Assembly: GCA_028554755.1 (NCBI GenBank) | Contig: JAPTOF010000002.1 | Span: forward strand, 7,613,001-7,677,000 | Source of the DNA: Cordia subcordata | Taxonomy: Eukaryota > Streptophyta > Magnoliopsida > Boraginales > Cordiaceae | Length of the DNA: 64,000 nt | Direction of reading: 5' to 3' | Shown here: in pieces, positions 21,856 through 33,311 of the stretch | Layout of the letters: each line of letters starts with the position of its first letter | Numbering within the stretch: position 1 is the first letter of the stretch | Notes under the pieces: generated by a model | Database searches by the model: none | What the model was told of the DNA's origin: nothing | Seen by the model: only the letters and a program-made list of their open reading frames with translations | Translations under genes and position numbers: made by a program

Positions 21856-24592
21856 CTTCTCCTTGGACATTCATTATAAGAATATATCTCATTAAAACCT
21901 TACTAGGAAAAAGCTCAACAGGACAAAAATCCTAATGAAGGAAAAAGAGTACAATATTCTTGTTATACACTTCATGCTGCCTCATTAAAAACCTTGCTAA
22001 GAAAACCCAATGGGACAAAACCTTGGCTAAGGAAAAAAGAGTACAACTCGTATTTATCTTCCCCTCATATCAGCATATCAAGGAAAATCATTGAGTTGAT
22101 ATATGTCTTGTAGTCTCCCAAGTATTGTTGAAGATGATATCTTTTCAAATGAACTTGCTAAATTCTTTCTTGTGTGAACTTGAAGAACTTATATTTCACC
22201 TTTCTTTGTGTGTCAGTGCATAGAAGAATTTCAACATAATGGGTTGAACTTGATCATTTTTAAAAATAATCTTCCTTACTCAAACAATATATGTAATATC
22301 ATTGACCTGTCAGAGATTGCTTAAGTAATATATGCAATGTTATTGACCGTTAAGAAATATATTTTGGCATACTTTGAGGGAGATAATAATGATGATGATA
22401 ATGATAATGATAATAATAATAATGAGTATTCACGAGCTTCAATATAATAATTTCAATACATATGAAAATATATTGTTCGATGTGAGTCAATAAATGCTCA
22501 ACAACTTTTAGACTCAATTAATATTGACTTTAAATGTCTTGATAACAATAATAACAAAATTTGTGTGTACTACCTCCAAAACTTTTCTATTGGTTGAAAA
22601 CCAAATCTTGCTAATAAAATAAGAGATAATTGTACCAGACACTTGTACTATGACAAGATATATTGAGATATGAATCTTTAGGAGCAATAGTTTTTTATTA
22701 TCTTTGAAAATCAGAATAGTCCATCTAATATCAATAGTTAAAGTATTCGGACACTCAAAATTTAAGTTGTTTGGCTCTGAAATTTCTTTTACTGAAGCAA
22801 TTGATGGATACTATTCCATCTAAATAATGATTATACTTCAAGCTAAGCCAAAATAATTATCTCATAATTTTTTATGAGAGCTTTGAATATATTTCTTCGG
22901 AGATTTATGCCTCAAACATTTCTAGTATTTCAGGACTTCATACTCATGAAATACATCTGTAGATATTGTTTCATATTCATAAGATGCATATGAAGTCTCT
23001 TAAAATTGCCAGCAACTGTAATTACATCCACCATGTAAAACATACCTCCTTATAATTAATTTCAAGTCTCTGTTGCTTGGTTTATACGAGACGAGTAGAA
23101 TGAGTCAAAGTATAACCACATAACGTACTAGTCCATTCCCTGACTAGTACTTAGCAGTTTAAGAAGTAGATAACTATGTGTATATTCCTTTGAAACTCTC
23201 AAGTGATATGGGATTGGTTCATATAACACCCCCCCTCCCTCAATCTCATACGCAATATATGTTGGCTAATTAGGGCTAAAACACTTAAATATACATGGAT
23301 TGCGTCTTTCTCTATTTGGCCAAATATATTTATGCCAATATATTTAGATGGACTTCAATTCATGATCCTCGCCTTTTATCATAATAGTAGCTATTGCATA
23401 TGCAAATATTTGATCATGATCAATTTCACTTTGTAGTTACTACTCTTTTCAAGAGTAATAAAACTAAATGAGATTTCTTTACCAATAATTTCTGATACTC
23501 TCTTGGAGTATAAGAATATTTCTTAGTTATATGCCATTAATATCTTAAGGATATCAAACATTTCAAAATGCCAACTGACTTCTTTTTACTCCTTCATCTT
23601 TGGAATCAACAATCTATCACGCTTCTAGCGTCCAATAGATTCATAGTTTAATTCATTTGTCTATTGAAACATCAATTCGAATAGGAGCATGTATAGCTAG
23701 TATACGTGACTTTAGTCACTTTCTTTACATTAAGGAATGCATCTTTGCAACTTTTTGTGCAAATAAATAATTTTCTGAATGTTCAGTTCATATTAGCATA
23801 TGCGCGGATCAGATGCATTCTACTAAATGCTTCATCTTTCCAGCTTTTGCTGTTTCTCCCCCTGAGGCTGGGAATAATATTTCAACAATTAGTAAAATAT
23901 GTTATTTCAATATCCTTAGTCAAAGATACAAAATATTTAATAATTGACTGGGATTCAAATTTAATATAAATTCCCAACCTTACCTATTATGATACGTTGT
24001 GGTGGAGCAATCAAAATATATCTTGCACCATAAAAATACTTAGATGAGATTTCTAAACCAACAAGGATTAATCATTGATAAACAGTTGGTCTTCTTCAAT
24101 AAGTGCTGCAACATATTATGATATGTTCTTAAACAAAATAGGCAAATTTATTATCATAAATGATGGTCTAGGAATGCACTTTTAGGTGTTCAATGAAAGA
24201 TTTTACTAGACCAATATATTCTCCTTTAATTCATTATAGAAATATAGACGATTCAACGTCTTTATTTGGGGATTGCCTCATAAGTCATTTTTCTCTTGGG
24301 AACAAGCAACACATTTATTGGTGCATATATGAGTTTCAAAAATTAATCTTATTTCATTGCTCCAATATGACCTAAAAGATCATGCCAAAGAATAAACAAT
24401 CCTTTTTGGATCAAATAACTTCTGGTTATTTATAAGTCTAGAAGATAATGCTGGTAATTTTAATATATATATCTTTTGCAAGAGATAAGCATAGGAGATA
24501 TTATTTATTTCAATCATGTATGGTCTCAATAAAAGGACCATTAATATATATCTCTCTCTCTCTCTTATATTTAGCAGACTCATTAAGATCTA
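21856..24592 (-). pseudogene. copia-1 pol remnant (integrase to reverse transcriptase region)
   Basis: No open frame survives, but reading the minus strand gives recognisable copia fragments. LWHDLLGHIG near 24356-24390 is the pre-integrase zinc region. PSLRGKQQKLEDEAFSRMHL-like sequence near 23800-23890 and KDAFLNVKKVTKVTY near 23700-23745 belong to the integrase to RT linker (compare DAFxDxKKVTKS in intact plant elements). Further left, the RT and RNase H region is too decayed to place. Many stops and frameshifts. Confidence 0.6.
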
Positions 24593-24689
24593 CTTTTTTT
24601 TGTGAGGCAAGTAAGTGTGTTTGTATTACTATATGCAAACAGTACAATTGTACAAAATATTTACAAAGGAACAAGCAAGGTCAACTTGC

Positions 24690-27600
24690 CTAATCAAACA
24701 TATTTTCAAGCTTCCATATATCTCCTATTACAATATTTGATCTAGTGGAAGGGAATTTTCTACCAGTAGTAGTTCTACATCTAACATCATTGTAAATGGA
24801 GATAAAAATATTTTCCTCCATCTTGGCTTCATTGTTGAAGATTCTACCATTTCTGTCAAACCAAAGATGATAGATGCATGCTCCAAAGAAGTGTTTCAAG
24901 ATAATGGCCTTCAAATTACTTTCAAGGGCATATGGGGTGATATAGACAATGATATCATTCCACTCGATTATGTATGAGGGACCTCCAATAAGTTGGAAGC
25001 CATGCCTCCAGATTCTTCGAGTGAAACTACAGGAAAAGAAGAGGTGATCTCTTGTCTCGTAACCAAGATGGCAAAAAGTACAAAGCGGATCAATATCCAT
25101 ATTCCAATGAAGAAGTTTGTATTTAGTGTTGAGCTTGTCATTGAGTGCAAACCAAGTGAAGAAACTATGTCTTGGGTAAAAGCCTTTGAACCAAATAATG
25201 TTATAGCCCTCGAATTTCTCCTTTTTGTATTGGATATGTTCCCACATGTGTTTAAAGGAGAAGGAGCCATCAGGGGAGAGAGACCAAATGCATTTATCAA
25301 GAATTCCATTCTAAGGTCAAAAGGTGGTTGGCTAATTTGGTACAAGTAAATAGGCCAAATTCATGAACCATTGTGATAGATTGAACTAACCTTTGCAAAA
25401 AAAGATGGGTGAGAAAACGCATTGCTCCAATGAGGGAAAAGAACGCCAATGGGGTGCCAACAATCATGCCAAAAGGAGGTGAGATTACCATCTCCCAAGG
25501 TGAATTTGATGTGCTTCTTTACTTCATCCCGAAATAATAAGAGACTTTTGAAAACCCAGCTTGCATCATATGCACATGTAGTGGTCCATATAGACTCTCC
25601 CTTGATATAATTAGCAAAGACCTAACGGCTCCAAAGAGATTCTCTATTGGCTAAAATCCTCCAAAAGCATTTAAGCATGAAAGTATTGTTGATGTCTTCC
25701 AATCTCCGAATGCCAGGCCCGCCATCCACTAAAGGGTAGCAAATGTCTTTCCATGCCATTTTTGGACCCGCATAAGAGAGCCAAGTATTTGACCAGCTTT
25801 CAATTTTGCTATTAATCTTCCCAATACGGGGATGAAAATTTGACTTTCTTAACTTTCTTGAAACAAGAGGAATCCCCAAGTATCTCATAGGAAAAGTACC
25901 TTCCTTGAAACCCACTTCTTCCAAATTAGCATTATTCTCTTCATCTGAAATACCTCCAATGAAAATATTACTCTTCATGTTGTTAATTTTGGGCCTGGAG
26001 GAAGAAGAGAATGTGTTTTAAGAGTCTAAGATGCATTTGATGGAGTTGATATTGCCTTTGCAGAAGACAAATAAGTCATCCGCAAAGCAAAGGTGATTAA
26101 GCTTTAGGGAAGAACATTTTGGATGATACCCAAATGTCGGGTTTTCAGCAGGCTTGTTGAGCATACAAGTGAGGACTTCCATGGAGATAACAAAAAGATA
26201 AAGTGAGAGAGGATCATCTTGTCTAATGCCATTTGCACATTGAAAATAGCCTTCCAAACCACCATTTAGAGAGATTGAATAGCTAGGAGAATAGATGCAA
26301 GCCATAATCCATTTCACAACCTTTTTCGGAAATCCAAAAGCAAGGAGTGCCATTTCAATAAAGTTCCAATTTAAAGTATCAAAAGCCTTCATTATGTCAA
26401 CTTTGAGGGCACATCTAGGAGATATGTGACTTCTAGAATAACCTTCTTAAGAGATCATGAGCAATAAGGATGTTTTCATTGATGAGCCTGTTTTTGATAA
26501 TACAGATTGATTCCAAGAGAGAATATGGTCCAAACAAATCTTTACCCTATTAGTAAGCAATTTGGATATGCATTTGTAGATGGTATTACAACAAGAGATA
26601 GGCCTAAAGTCTTTAACCATGGAGGGGTTTTGAACTTTAGGGACAAGAGCAATGAAAGCTACATTTACCTCTTTAAGCAATTTGCTAGAATCAAAGAAAA
26701 TCAAGATGGCTTTTGTGACATCTTCTCCAACAATATCCCAAGATGCCTTGTAGAAGTGTAAAAGTGTGAAGTGAAACCATCGGGCCCTGGGCTTTTGCTT
26801 AGATTGATTGAGAAAAGAGTGTCTCTAATTTCCTCTTTGGTGAAAGAGGCAATGAGAGTGGTTGTGTCATGGTCTTTGATTTGCTTCCCAACCAAATTTT
26901 TGATAAGTTCCACATTTGCATTAAAGGTTGTGGGAGTGCCAAGAAGTTGCTTGAAAAAATTGATGAATTCCTCTTTTATCTCATGCCCATTTGTAAGAGT
27001 GACTTCTTCCCTATTGGTGATTGCATGAATAGAGTTCTTTATCCTTCGGCCTTTAATGACATTATAGAAGAACTTTGTGTTTGCATCCCCCTCCTTAAGC
27101 CAATTGATCCGAGATTTTTGATGAAGTATAGCTTTGTGAATGGCTTCAAGTTCATCCAACTCAACAAGAAGAGTTTTTTCAAGCTCAATAATCTCGCCTT
27201 CATGGTTTCCATCAAGAATGTTATTTTGCACAGCCCCTAGCTTGTCCCTTAGATCATCAATGGTATTGGGGATGTTGGCAAAATATTTTCTATCAAACTC
27301 CTTAAGAGCCTTCTTGATAACTTTTTGCTTTTAGGCAAGAATAAACATTGGAGTGCCAAAAACCCGTGCACTCCAATGTTCCTCCACAAGATGCAAGAAG
27401 GCATGGTGGTTAGTCCAAACATTATAAAACTTGAAAGGTTTTGGAGAAGAATGCCAAACCTTGCTATTATGCATGATAAGTGGACTATGATCTGAAATCT
27501 CGGGCTTTTCCACCAACAAAAAAGAGTCAAGCATGGAACTCAACCATGTGTCACTACCAAACGCTCGATCAAGTTTGCTTGTAATGAATAAAGGTGGAGA

Positions 27601-28158
27601 GCTTCGGTTTGTCCATGTAAAGAGCGGCCCCAAAGTTTTAATCTCATGAAGTTTTGAGTTGATGGTACACCTCTTGAAATCCCATGCACTTTTTGGAATG
27701 GTATGAGAGTTAGATCTATCTCCACAATGTAAGATTTCATTAAGATCCCCAAAGATGCAAAGACTTCCATTAACACTCCATTTGCTCCAAAGTTCAACTC
27801 TTTTCCATAAAGAGGTCCTACTTGAAGCATCATTTCTCCCATAGATAAAAACCACAAGAAAGGATTGATATGAGTTGTCAAAATAAAAAAGAATCCCTTG
27901 GTCAAAAGAGTCAATAACTTTTGCAAAGATATCTTTCTTCCAAAAAAGCCAAAGCCTCTTTTTAGGAAGCTCATCCATGTGGTTTTCAAATCCCAGCTTT
28001 CCAAAAGACAAGCCAATAACATGAATGTTTTCTTTTTTGACCACTTTAGATTCCAAAATGCAAAAAATATCTAAGTAGTGATAATTAATCAAAAGCTTAA
28101 CTTTCTTATGCTTACTTGGGGAATTAAAACCCCTTATGTTCCATGCGCAAAAGATCAT
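24690..28158 (-). pseudogene. LINE ORF2: endonuclease, reverse transcriptase, zf-RVT (broken)
   Basis: The endonuclease (27331-28158) starts MIFCAWNIRGFNSP with the catalytic WNIRG, GDLNEIL and SDHSPL motifs. The RT spans about 25620-27230 in several frames: SKSPGPDGF, FRPISCCNTIYK, GIRQDDPLS (P to D change from the usual RQGDPLS), and FADD in LCFADDLF near 26075, which is the usual plant LINE form of the YxDD site. MRYLGIPLVSRKL follows. The zf-RVT region (24690-25247) shows CTFCHLGYETRDHLFFSCSF. At least four frame breaks separate these pieces. Confidence 0.85.
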
Positions 28159-28479
28159 GGAGATGGTGGTTGGAGAGGGGATCTTCTTGCTCTAAGGGAT
28201 CCTTGACATAAGTATGTTGATCTTCAATTTGGATTTCTCCATCCTCTTTATCCACATTGTTTTCAAGCAAGGTAAAATTATTCGTATGGGAAAAAGAATT
28301 ATTATAGGGATCACTTTGCTTTGGGGCATAAGGCCGAGACCCATTCTTAATTGGTTGTTGTTCCTTCTTGTATTGCTCAAATTCAACAAGTCGGTCCTTT
28401 GCATCTTGTTCAAATGAATTTGAGGTAGATGCTTCATTGTGCATGGTTTCCTTCTTTCTTATTGTGGCCTTTTTTTTGC

Positions 28480-29770
28480 CAACCACGTGCCATTCATAGC
28501 GATATTTTGGTTATTGAACAATAGGGGCCTTTTGTTTTTTATCTTTCTTAGAAAGGTGGCTATGAGCTTGGGCCTCTGGTAGCAAAGGGCAATTGTTTTT
28601 TACATGTCCAACCATCTTGCAATGCATGCATTTTCTTGGCTTCCATGCGTACTAAACTTCCACTTTAGCTTTAGAACCGTTCTGAAGCTTGGAAAAGATC
28701 ACGTCGGGGAGTTTTTCCTCAAGGTTAACTTCAATGCATAGCCTTGCGAATTCTAGGTTTCTCCTAGACTCCATTAGAGCATCCATTTGAATAGGGGTAC
28801 CAATGAATGAGGCGACATAGCTTAATCCCCTTTTAGACCAAAGACTTAATGGCATATCCCTAAGTTTTACCCAAATTGGAACTTTGTAACAATTCAAGTT
28901 GACATACTCAATGTTTGGCTTCCATTTTCGAAGAAACAATGGCCTATGATTAACATGCCAAAGTTGTTGGAGGACTCTTTGACAAAATTCTTCTCTTTCA
29001 AACTTGCAAAGAAAAAGCCATCTTCCTGTTTTTATGATTTCCACCTTGCAATACCTCCACCATGCATATTCCACCATATTTCTTATCAAGAAAAGAGGAG
29101 GTGGGGGGCCTAAGAATTGTCCCACCAAGCAATGGGTCCAAAGGTTTTCTCCTTCGTCATAAATTTCGCTGGGTGGATCTTCAACTTCTCTGTTTCTGTT
29201 AACAATTTTGACATTAAATTCCTTCTCCATTTGCAAGTTGGAGCTCATGTATTCAGCAAACTCTTTCCCCCAATCCGGAGTTGGGTCATTCGGAGTTGGA
29301 ATGAAGCCCAATCTCAATGGTTTTTTCCAAGCATTTTGTTGATTTTTGAAGCTCAAATTTTCTTTTGGCTGCTACCCTATTTGCTCATTTATTCCATTTC
29401 CTTCGGCCTTATGCAATATTTCATTAGGAAGATCTTCCTTTCTTTCCAAGTCAACCTGTGACTTGGCAAATTTTTGTGACATGGCAGCCATGTCATTTTT
29501 TTTCGGGTAGGACCTTTCAAGAGAGGAAAAGTTTTCATGCTTAACATTTTCAAATTTTAAATTAGAGCTGTCCAGCACATGATCCCTAAAAAAATGGTGA
29601 GTTGTCGACTCCTTATTGTTATCTTTAGGGGCAAGTACATTATGTGTAAGAGAAGTACTATTAGGACAAGACAAGTGGTCCTTACACGGCAAAGAGAAGA
29701 CTTGACCATCGGGCAAAACCCTTGCGTTAGGAACTTCGTCCTCTTCATCTTTCTAAAGCGTGACTCCATG
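28480..29770 (-). pseudogene. LINE ORF1: DUF4283 and CCHC zinc-knuckle protein (broken)
   Basis: The DUF4283 region at 28652-29356 reads GRWLFLCKFEREEFCQRVLQ and VPIWVKLRDMPLSLWSKRGL. After a stop, the zinc knuckle CMHCKMVGHVKNNC appears near 28600-28635. An N-terminal segment (29372-29770) starts near MESRFRK and is frameshifted. This is the RNA-binding protein of plant L1 elements. The low-complexity tail at 28124-28486 links to ORF2. Confidence 0.75.
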
Positions 29771-29785
29771 GCCGAGTAAGGGAGA

Positions 29786-30387
29786 AAATAGAATACGGGT
29801 TCTTTCAAAAAACTAAATTTATTAAAACAATAAGGTATAGTAAGTATGATCACAATTTAAGAAAGTTAAATAAATTACAAGTATCCTTATAACTTGATAA
29901 CAAAATTCATTAATATAATTAATAAAATAAATATTTTCAAATGCTTTGACAAGTGCAAAGGTGTGTTATTACTGCATACAAATTTCATATTGTGAGCTAT
30001 GACTATCAATTTTTTAATTCAATAAACATTAACATATGCAATATTTAGGTGGTGACATGATTCTTTTTCATAAAATTAATAATATAACATGTAGTAATAA
30101 ATCTCAAAAAAGTCATCATTTAACTGCTAAAGCGATATAAATAAATAAACAGTTATATTAAAAAAATAGTCATACTAAAATTTAATTGCCACATGCATAT
30201 TTCACACATAAATATAAATCTAAGATAATTATAACATGTGCATATATATATGAGATAATAAAGAGTGATGATTTTTCCTCTTTATTCCAACAAAATTAAT
30301 GGTATCTACATACACAACAAGTAATACATGTCTAACATTCTTTCAAGACATGTTAATTGTAATCATAAGGAATTTTTTCTAATTCAT

Positions 30388-30422
<35 letters not shown>

Positions 30423-30944
30423 CACCTTCAGATTTGACAACCATAATATGAATAGCAATAATCACATCCATAATAATAAATTATTTATCATTCACTTCAA
30501 GGAATGATTTTGAGCGAATTGATATAATTAATAATATTGTATTGGATAATGCTTCGCTCATAGGATGCTTATTATACTTAAAATATTATTTTCAATTCAA
30601 GCTCTCAATTTTGCAAATATAAGAGTGCACTCAGGGCACAAAATCAATTTAATTATATCATATATCTTCCTAAAATATTTTGTCTGCATAATTTCAAAAT
30701 ATCTTCTAGAAACTGTGGAATGGTACTCGCTTATAAATTCAAAATCATGCAATCGCATGTAGTATTTCGACAGCGAATTATTTGAAGATATCTTGCCTTG
30801 AAGTGGTCATAAATTTCTTTGTAATATTTAAGGAATGATATTTTTTTTCTTCCTTTCTTTTCACAATATATCTAGGCTTTAAGCCTTTGTAGAGACAATT
30901 ATATGAATTTTTTTACATTTTCTTGATTTTCTCAAAATAAAGTT
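29786..30944 (-). other. copia-1 interior between the LINE and the truncated 5' LTR
   Basis: Non-coding AT-rich DNA of copia-1 (leader/gag side). From 29951 it is duplicated at 35547-36568. Contains a TA microsatellite near 30393-30420. Confidence 0.6.
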
Positions 30945-31203
30945 ATCCCATTCTCAGTTTTTATAGGCAAAGAACCAAGGCAAGCTATTAAATGCTTTGG
31001 CTTAATTTTCTTTATCATTAAATGCCATATACAATATGTCTTCTTAGCATGCATATAAATCATTTTATTTTCCAACTCTTGCATGCTCTTGCAGATTTCC
31101 AAAGCAAAGAATATTGCTTTCATTTTTCAACAATTGTGTGCTATATCTTAAGCCATGTTGCAATTATTGACTTCCTTTGATGAATATCCATATTTTCACA
31201 ACA
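30945..31203 (-). repeat. copia-1 5' LTR, truncated copy in unit 1
   Basis: Matches the TGTTGTGAAAATATGG end and most of the LTR at 42937-43297. The first 108 bp on the plus-strand side are missing through the deletion that joins 30948 to LTR sequence. Confidence 0.8.
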
Positions 31204-33197
31204 ATACGAAGAATTTTATTATATTTATTTATTTTACTTAACAATAACCTAAAGAATTTCAAAAGAGTTGCACATTAGGTTATGTTTTGTCAATGGCAAT
31301 TATGAGATTCTAGAGTAGCCGTGGACATACTGGAAAGGGACAAAAGAGAGTTATTCTCTCTTAAAAGATAACGACATCACGGACTTTATATTCTCACAAA
31401 AGAAAAGGGTTAGAGTGATTTGAAAACTAGTCCCCCTTTGATATTAGAGCTTTGTTAATTGATTTCTACCCCCATTAATAAATAATTTATTTATTAGAAA
31501 AGAAAAATTCTAGATAGCTTTTGAGAGAAAATACCTCTAAGCTCCTCTCCAAGCATTGGTTTTCAACTCGTCACAACTCCGAGCGAGGTTGTTCTTGTAG
31601 GTATAACTAATAATTAGTTAGATTGTCAAATTAACTTATCCAAAATAATCAATCTAAATTATTAATCACACACACACACCAACCATTTATAAACAAATCA
31701 TAATTCACCTCACAAACCGATATGAGAAGTTACACAATTAATCTAAGGGCTCATTGATACAATGAACTTCGAGTAACAAATTTAAACCATAATTTGCAAC
31801 TTCGTCAACACTTCAATTTGCTCATCTATGTGTGCTTTTCAGGACGAATGCTTAGATTGCTAACCAGTAACCGCCTACATTCCTCGACCAGTGGGAGAAG
31901 CACTCCTCCTAGGCAAGCGCTATGTTCGGTTCTATTCCATTTTCCTTTGTCTGTTATTTTTCCTTTTCTTTATCGGGCTAAATAGTCCATGTGTTCTGTG
32001 GCCTTACTATTCTGATTTGGGCTATAACTAGATAACAGACTAACTACAACGTAAATGTGGGCTCATTTAAATTGGTGCTTTTTCATGAAAAATACATTTT
32101 TTTTTTTTTTGCAAGAAACACTGAATTGGTCTTGAAAAAGCAGAAACTTTGAGAAGAAAAAATAAAAACTCAATTTCATGTTTTTAAAAAGCCAAAATTT
32201 TAAATTTCTCAAAAAAATTATTTTTGCAAAAAATTTAGAAAAAGTACTTTTAAAAAAATCATGAGAAGCCCTTTCTTCGGTTTGATTCTTTAATTTGGAG
32301 CAAGGCCCAGTCATTTGTTTGCACTACCCATAATTTAACTTGGGCTAGAATTGCAATAGGCCTTCTATCCATGTCCTTGTATAACGAAACGATGATCCAC
32401 GCACGGGGAAATCTTAAATTTATATATAGACTTGGTCCATAATTGTACTATTGGGTAGATTCCCCCCCCCCTCTAAAAACGATCAATAGTGATTCTTCGC
32501 TTACCTGTACAGTGACGGAGTCAGGATCCAGAGTTCAGTGGATGCACATTTATATAAATATAAATTTTAATATAAATTAAAAATTAAATATAAAAATATC
32601 TAATATTTAATACAATAATGATATCTTAGTATACATAAAAAAATATAAATAAATATCTATTATCATTGCAAATAGAACTATATTTTATAATCGTCCAAAC
32701 TTGATTGCAGATTTTGAAAACATGAATATTCAACTTAAAAATATTTCTTAATTTAGGCAACAAGCAGTCATTTTTCTTTTATTTTCCTTTCTTTATCTCA
32801 TCATTTCTATGTATACTTTTATTTTTTTAATTTTTTATTCATTTGCTTTTTTTTTGGGTTCTAAAATTCCTTTTTTTACCGAAAAATAAAATAAAAGTAT
32901 TGATCAATACTAACTTTATGGCAATTGTGAGGAGATACACTACTATTTTGAGAGGATGCACTTCATGTTAATTAATCTCCCATAATCAAAAGATTAACAA
33001 AACAAAGTAATGGTAACATTTTTATGAAAAAGTCAGAGGGTGTCTGGCACTCCCGTAGAGCTTATGTAGCTCCACCCATGTACCCCTATGATGACTCCAA
33101 CTCGAGACTAGATGAGTGTTGCACACTTGAAAAACATCGCCACATACATAGATGAATCCTGAAATGCTTCACACACTTAGGCTACACAGGTATATCA
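31204..33197. other. Block B1, old flanking DNA of copia-1
   Basis: Non-coding; matches 43298-45255. No gene seen. The 63-codon frame at 31794 recurs in B2 only because the DNA is duplicated; it has no recognisable domain. Confidence 0.55.
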
Positions 33198-33311
33198 ATT
33201 TTTCTTTTACGCCTACCCCAATTCAACTCCTTGTCTCTCATGGGATTTGAATTCAGAATCTCACTTCTAGAGAAAGTAGTCTCAACCACTTGAGCTATTC
33301 TCTTCTCCCAT
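33198..33311 (-). mobile_element. tRNA-derived SINE, copy in unit 1
   Basis: On the minus strand: an A-box-like TAGCTCAAGTGGTTGAG, then a B-box-like GAATTCAAATCCC about 40 bp later, and a short A-rich tail. It is flanked by direct repeats GTATATCA at 33190-33197 and 33312-33319. Both pol III boxes plus the target duplication support a short SINE of about 114 bp. Confidence 0.65.

Larger units (their letters stand above)
24593..29785 (-). mobile_element. L1-type LINE retrotransposon nested in copia-1
   Basis: About 5.2 kb on the minus strand, ending in an A run (AAAAAAAA at about 24593-24600 on the minus strand). It has the two-ORF layout of plant L1 elements: ORF1 with DUF4283 and a zinc knuckle, then ORF2 with AP-type endonuclease, reverse transcriptase and a C-terminal zf-RVT region. 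All ORFs carry frameshifts or stops, so it is dead. I could not find a target duplication by eye. The 5' end is approximate. Confidence 0.85.
21492..31203 (-). mobile_element. copia-1: old, degenerate Ty1/copia retrotransposon with a nested LINE
   Basis: The left LTR (21492-21855) and a truncated right LTR (30945-31203) are similar. The left flank ATACA and the right flank ATACG look like a decayed 5-bp target duplication. Orientation is minus: a polypurine tract (CCAAGGAGAAG) lies just inside the left LTR, followed by the conserved GTTTTGTCC / TAATGAGGCA-type leader of plant copia 3' ends. The interior contains broken pol sequence and is split by a LINE. In the duplicate copy (near 42937) the complete right LTR is followed on the minus strand by a TTATTAGCAG string resembling the TTATCAGCACGA primer-site sequence of this group. 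The interior next to the right LTR has been lost here through a deletion at 30948. Confidence 0.75.

Noticed and set aside
31794..31985. Conserved 63-aa frame also seen at 43824
   Set aside because: Conservation between the two copies only reflects the tandem duplication; the protein has no recognisable feature.
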